A stretch of DNA of 64,000 nucleotides from Streptomyces formicae. Lineage in GTDB: Bacteria; Actinomycetota; Actinomycetes; Streptomycetales; Streptomycetaceae. The stretch lies in NCBI RefSeq assembly GCF_022647665.1, contig NZ_CP071872.1, positions 5,952,001-6,016,000 of the forward strand, given 5' to 3'. Positions 60,396 through 64,000 of this stretch are shown here, one piece after another (position 1 is the stretch's first letter; each line of letters begins with the position of its first letter). Made by a program: the position numbers and the translations under genes. Below the pieces are notes generated by a model, which did no database searches, was not told where the DNA came from, and saw only the letters and a program-made list of their open reading frames with translations.

Positions 60396-62372
60396 TCACT
60401 CGCCCGGTGAGAAGGTGACCGGCAGGCGTGCGGGTGCCTTGCCGGTGGGTGCTACCTGAAGGGTCTTGAGGGCGAACTGCATGACCTTCTTGTAGATGGG
60501 GCCGCAGATCTGGCCGCCGAAGTAGCTGCCCTTGGTCGGGTTCTGGATCGCGCAGTAGACGGTGATCTGCGGGTCGTCGGAGGGCGCGAAGCCCGCGAAG
60601 GAGGCGGTGTAGCCCTTGTAGCGGCCCAGCTCCGGGTCGACCCTGTTGGCCGTACCGGTCTTGCCCGCGACCCGGTAGCCGGGGATCTGGGCCTTGGTGC
60701 CGGTGCCCTCCACGTCGCCGACGACGGACTCCAGCATCGTGGCGAGGGTCCTGGCGGTCTTCTCGCTGACGACCCGGGTCTGCTCGGGCGCGGGGGCGGG
60801 GGTGAAGCGGCCGTCGGGGCCCTTGGTGCCGCGGACCAGGGTGGGCTCGACCCGTACGCCGCCGTTGGCGATGGTCGAGTAGACGGATGCCGCCTGCATG
60901 GCGTTGAGGGACAGGCCCTGCCCGAAGGGGATCGTGTACTGCTGCGAGGTCGACCAGTCCTGCGGTTTGGCCAGCAGGCCCGGCGACTCTCCCGGGTAGC
61001 CGAGACCGGTCGGGCTGCCGATGCCGAACTTCCGGAGGTACGAGTGGAGGACCTTGTTGGCCTCCGCCTGGGTCTTGCCGAGCTGCCCTGTCGCCAGGAT
61101 CGTGCCGATGTTGCTGGACTTGGCCAGCACGCCGTTGAGCGTCAGGTACCAGGTGGGGTGGTCGATGTCGTCCTTGAAGAGCCGGTCGCCGCGGTGCAGC
61201 CGGTTGGGGACGGTGACATGGGTGGCGGGCGTCGCCGCCTCCTCCTCCAGGACGGCGGCCATGGACATGACCTTGCTGGTGGAGCCGGGTTCGTAGACGT
61301 CCTGGAGGGCCGCGTTGCCCATGGCCGCGGAGTCGGCCTGCGAGATGTCGTTCGGGTCGAAGCCCGGGGCGTTGGCCATGGCGAGGACCTCGCCGGTCCT
61401 GGCGTTCTGGACGATCACGTAGCCGCGGTCGGCCTTGGACTTCTCGACCTGGGACGCGATCGCCTGCTGGGCGGCCCACTGGATGTCGCGGTCGATGGTC
61501 AGCTCGATGTCCGAGCCGGGGACGGCGGGGACCTCACGGGCCGTGGCGGTGGGGACGCGGCGGCCACCGGACTGGGCGTAGGTGATCTCGCCGTCCTCGC
61601 CCGCGAGCTCCTGGTCGAGCATGGATTCGAGGCCGCCGGCGCCACGGCCGTCGGCGTTGACGTAACCCAGTATCCCGGCGGCGAGATCGCCGTTCGGGTA
61701 GACCCGCTTGCTGCTGGTCTCCTGGAAGACACCCGCGAGGACGTTGGCACCGGGGCCGCCCCTGGCCTTGTCGGCCGTGGCCTTCTCGGCGAAGACGCTC
61801 TTGAGGTCCTTGATCTGGTTCCAGACCTGCGGGGTCTGGCGGCGGGCCAGGACGGTGTAGCGGGACTTGGGCGCCTTGAGCTTGTTCGCGAGCTCCGTCG
61901 CGTCCTTGCCGAGGATCGGCGCGAGCAGCGCGGCGGCCTGCTCGGGGGCGTCCGGCGCCTTGCTGTCGGCGGGGGTGAACATCTTGGGGTCGGCGATGAC
62001 GTCGTACGCGTCGACGCTGGTGGCGAGCGAGATGCCCGCGCGGTCGGTGATCTCGCCCCGCTCGGCGGCCAGCTTGTGGCGCATGTAGCGGTTCTTCTCG
62101 GCCATCGCGGTGTACGTGCTCGCGTCGACGGCCTGCACCTGGAGCAGCCGTACGACGAAGGCCAGCATGGTGAGCGTGAGCGCGAGGCTGACGAGCCGCA
62201 GCCGCGGGCGGGGGCTGCCGAGCCGGATCCGGCGGGGGCCGGAGGCCGGGCGCGGGCGGGCGGCCGGGCGGTTCACGGCCCGGCCGCGGCCGGGCTGGCG
62301 GCCGCGGTCCCCCGGGCCGACGGGGCGCGCGGGCCCGGGGACCCGGCGGCGCGGTGGTTCCTTGGGGGGCAC
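60396..62372 (-). CDS. ftsI: Septal peptidoglycan transpeptidase (PBP class B) FtsI
   Basis: 658 aa. A roughly 60-residue Arg/Pro-rich cytosolic tail, one membrane helix (VSLALTLTMLAFVVRLLQVQ) and the PBP dimerisation domain are followed by the transpeptidase. Its active-site Ser is in YEPGSTSKVM (about residue 363), with SSN in LAKSSNIGT and KTG in VAGKTGTAN (about 571). It crosslinks septal wall with FtsW. I chose the GTG at 62372 (MPPKEPPRRR), which has AGGTGA 5 bp upstream and overlaps nothing essential; ftsL ends 4 bp before it. Confidence 0.96.
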   Translation of the reverse strand: MPPKEPPRRRVPGPARPVGPGDRGRQPGRGRAVNRPAARPRPASGPRRIRLGSPRPRLRLVSLALTLTMLAFVVRLLQVQAVDASTYTAMAEKNRYMRHKLAAERGEITDRAGISLATSVDAYDVIADPKMFTPADSKAPDAPEQAAALLAPILGKDATELANKLKAPKSRYTVLARRQTPQVWNQIKDLKSVFAEKATADKARGGPGANVLAGVFQETSSKRVYPNGDLAAGILGYVNADGRGAGGLESMLDQELAGEDGEITYAQSGGRRVPTATAREVPAVPGSDIELTIDRDIQWAAQQAIASQVEKSKADRGYVIVQNARTGEVLAMANAPGFDPNDISQADSAAMGNAALQDVYEPGSTSKVMSMAAVLEEEAATPATHVTVPNRLHRGDRLFKDDIDHPTWYLTLNGVLAKSSNIGTILATGQLGKTQAEANKVLHSYLRKFGIGSPTGLGYPGESPGLLAKPQDWSTSQQYTIPFGQGLSLNAMQAASVYSTIANGGVRVEPTLVRGTKGPDGRFTPAPAPEQTRVVSEKTARTLATMLESVVGDVEGTGTKAQIPGYRVAGKTGTANRVDPELGRYKGYTASFAGFAPSDDPQITVYCAIQNPTKGSYFGGQICGPIYKKVMQFALKTLQVAPTGKAPARLPVTFSPGE

Positions 62373-62376
62373 TGCG

Positions 62377-62883
62377 TCACCTGCCGGGGGTCGTGGAGGG
62401 CTGCGGCGCAACAGACGTGATGGGCGCGGTGGGCGCGGCCGGCGTGGCCGACGCCGCGGGTGAAGCGGGCGGGGTGGTGGCAGGGGGCGGAGACGGGGGC
62501 GGGGGCGGCGGGGCGGTGGCCTTGCCCGGTACGCCCCGGACCGCGCCGTCCGGGCCGAGGAACGCGGGGTTGCCGCCCGGCACCATGCCCAGCTCGCGGG
62601 CGCGCCGCTGGAGCGCGTCGGGCGCGGAGCGCTGGTCCACGTCCCGCTGGAGCTCCTGCTCCTGATCGGTGAGCTCGGTGGTCTTCCTCTTCAGCTCGCT
62701 CAGCTTGAACGAGCCCTCGTTGAGGGAGGAGTTGAGCAGCAGCAGGGTGATCAGTCCGCCGCCCAGCAGGACGACGACGAGCAGGACGAAGGGCGTACGG
62801 GCGGCGGTGCTGGGCCCCGACGGCATCAGCCGCGCGAGCCGTGCGGCGCGCCCCCTGAGCTGTCCTGCGGCCTTCCTCACCAC
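62377..62883 (-). CDS. ftsL: Cell division protein FtsL-like
   Basis: 168 aa bitopic protein. A basic cytosolic segment of about 30 residues is followed by one membrane helix (FVLLVVVLLGGGLITLLLL), a short extracytoplasmic coiled coil (KLSELKRKTTELTDQEQELQ) and a disordered Pro/Ala/Thr tail. Its position between rsmH and ftsI is diagnostic. It activates FtsWI within the FtsQBL complex. Confidence 0.93.
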   Translation of the reverse strand: MVRKAAGQLRGRAARLARLMPSGPSTAARTPFVLLVVVLLGGGLITLLLLNSSLNEGSFKLSELKRKTTELTDQEQELQRDVDQRSAPDALQRRARELGMVPGGNPAFLGPDGAVRGVPGKATAPPPPPPSPPPATTPPASPAASATPAAPTAPITSVAPQPSTTPGR

Positions 62884-62931
62884 ATGCCCTCCCTCACCCG
62901 ATCGCTGTCGCCCGCACGTGCGCGGCGGCGG

Positions 62932-63915
62932 TCACTGCTCGTCCTCGCGGATCCGCTGGGCGCCGCGCAGCCGCGCGGGCGCCGCCCTGCGGTTCTCGGC
63001 GACCTCCTCCTCCGTGGGGAGCTCGGCGCCGCGGGTCAGCAGCTTCAGCCGCGGCTGGTAGGCCTCGGGCACGACCGGCAGGCCGGGCGGGGCGGTGTTG
63101 GCCGCGCCCGCCGCGAAGACCTGCTTGACCAGCCGGTCCTCCAGCGAGTGGTACGAGAGGACCGCGATCCGGCCGCCGACGGCGAGGGCCTTCACGGCGG
63201 CCGGGATCGCCCGCTCCAGGACCGTCAGCTCCCCGTTGACCTCGATGCGCAGGGCCTGGAAGGTGCGCTTGGCGGGGTTTCCGCCGGTGCGCTTGGCGGC
63301 CTGCGGCAGGGCGTCGCGGATCAGTTCGACGAGCCGGGCGCTGTTGCCGAAGGGCTCCTTGTCCCGCTCCCGTACGATCGCCGCCACGATCCGCTTGGCC
63401 TGCTTCTCCTCGCCGTACGCGCGCAGGATCCGCACCAGCTCGCCGGCCGGATAGGTGTTGAGGACCTCGGCGGCGCTGACCCCGGTCGTCTGGTCCATGC
63501 GCATGTCGAGCGGGGCGTCCTGGGCGTACGCGAAGCCGCGGTCCGCCTCGTCGAGCTGCATGGAGGAGACGCCGAGGTCGAAGAGGACGCCCTGGACGCG
63601 CGGCAGCCCGAGCCGGTCGAGGACGTCGGGGAGCTCGTCGTAGACGGCGTGCACGAGGGTGGCGCGGTCGCCGAAGGGCGCGAGTCGCTCGCCGGAGAGC
63701 CGCAGCGCCTCCTTGTCGCGGTCGAGCGCGACGAGACGCGCCTCGGGGAAGCGGGTGAGCAGGGCCTCGCTGTGCCCGCCTAGGCCGAGGGTGCAGTCGA
63801 CGACGACGGGCCCCTGGCCTTCGGCATGGGGGACCCCGCCGGGCTGTTGCTCCAGGGCGGGTGCCAGCAGGTCCAGGCACCGCTGGAGCATCACCGGGAC
63901 GTGTCGCTGGCTCAA
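62932..63915 (-). CDS. rsmH: 16S rRNA m4C1402 methyltransferase RsmH (MraW)
   Basis: 327 aa. SAM binding uses VVVDCTLGLGGHSEALL and LVALDRDKEAL. FDLGVSSMQLDEADRGFAY, PLDMRMDQ and ISYHSLEDR-type (VLSYHSLEDRLVKQ) motifs are family-specific. It methylates N4 of C1402 in 16S rRNA. It is the first gene of the dcw operon; mraZ, present in many bacteria, would lie upstream, but the window ends 85 bp away. The start appears to be TTG at 63915 with GAGAGGG upstream. Confidence 0.95.
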   Translation of the reverse strand: MSQRHVPVMLQRCLDLLAPALEQQPGGVPHAEGQGPVVVDCTLGLGGHSEALLTRFPEARLVALDRDKEALRLSGERLAPFGDRATLVHAVYDELPDVLDRLGLPRVQGVLFDLGVSSMQLDEADRGFAYAQDAPLDMRMDQTTGVSAAEVLNTYPAGELVRILRAYGEEKQAKRIVAAIVRERDKEPFGNSARLVELIRDALPQAAKRTGGNPAKRTFQALRIEVNGELTVLERAIPAAVKALAVGGRIAVLSYHSLEDRLVKQVFAAGAANTAPPGLPVVPEAYQPRLKLLTRGAELPTEEEVAENRRAAPARLRGAQRIREDEQ

Positions 63916-64000
63916 TGCGCCCTCTCAGGTCCCTCGCGGGCGGGGGCCGGACCGTGCGTATGCCGTCGCCGGTGCCACTGCCGCACACGCGGGAAAATCA
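63916..64000 (-). promoter_or_regulatory. Upstream region of the dcw operon (window edge)
   Basis: 85 bp up to the window end. Apart from the GAGAGGG ribosome site no promoter element is convincing; the main dcw promoter may lie outside the window. Confidence 0.4.

Overview
The window is chromosomal DNA of a Streptomyces or a very close relative. Codons are extremely GC-rich at the third position, GTG starts are frequent, and the gene order matches the Streptomyces dnaE-phoD-lspA-ileS-dcw neighbourhood. No rRNA, tRNA or CRISPR array was seen.

Layout. (1) 1-16.1 kb is conserved backbone: an ABC exporter pair, an NYN-domain protein, a 57-aa protein, dnaE, a DUF2252 protein, a membrane protein, a DsbA-like thioredoxin, a Tat-exported PhoD phosphatase, a Ser/Thr kinase, a dienelactone-hydrolase-like enzyme and an MscS channel. 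Strong hairpins end several transcripts. (2) 16.1-23.9 kb looks like an accessory insertion (island 1). It holds a secreted lectin/Ig-domain protein, an Rpf-LysM-M23 cell-wall hydrolase, an SLT-type lysozyme-fold protein and a NarL-type two-component pair, and ends at an IS1380-like relic. (3) 23.9-28.0 kb returns to backbone: an SDR, an Na+/H+ antiporter, a GNAT and rluD. (4) 28.04 to about 40.25 kb is island 2, inserted between rluD and lspA, which are normally adjacent. It starts with an orphan IS110 left end and finishes with an intact IS110 element whose left end is nearly the same sequence. Between them are truncated genes (chitinase-type CBM, RmlD-like, ATPase), a WhiB-like protein, a second two-component pair, IS5 relics, a second Rpf-LysM-M23 hydrolase and a second large secreted Ig-domain protein with a long charged-helix repeat. 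(5) 40.3-64 kb is lspA, a TraR/DksA zinc-finger protein, a T-box-controlled ileS, divIVA, yggT, sepF, yggS, pgeF and the complete division and cell wall cluster from ftsZ to rsmH, all on the minus strand with short gaps or overlaps.

How it works together. The right third builds the septum and peptidoglycan precursors (MurE/F/D/G, MraY, FtsW/I/L/Q/Z, SepF) and the apical growth machinery (DivIVA). Both islands carry genes that act on the finished wall: Rpf-type muramidase plus M23 peptidase, secreted Ig/lectin proteins, and a membrane-sensor two-component pair. The recurrence of this same gene set (Rpf-LysM-M23, NarL-type histidine kinase and regulator, and a secreted Ig-like protein) in two separately inserted blocks about 10 kb apart is the most striking feature. 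I suggest an envelope-remodelling or contact module; this is inference. The second point of interest is the IS110 pair, whose noncoding left ends would be expected to encode the guide (bridge) RNA of this transposase family and which differ by a 111-bp segment.
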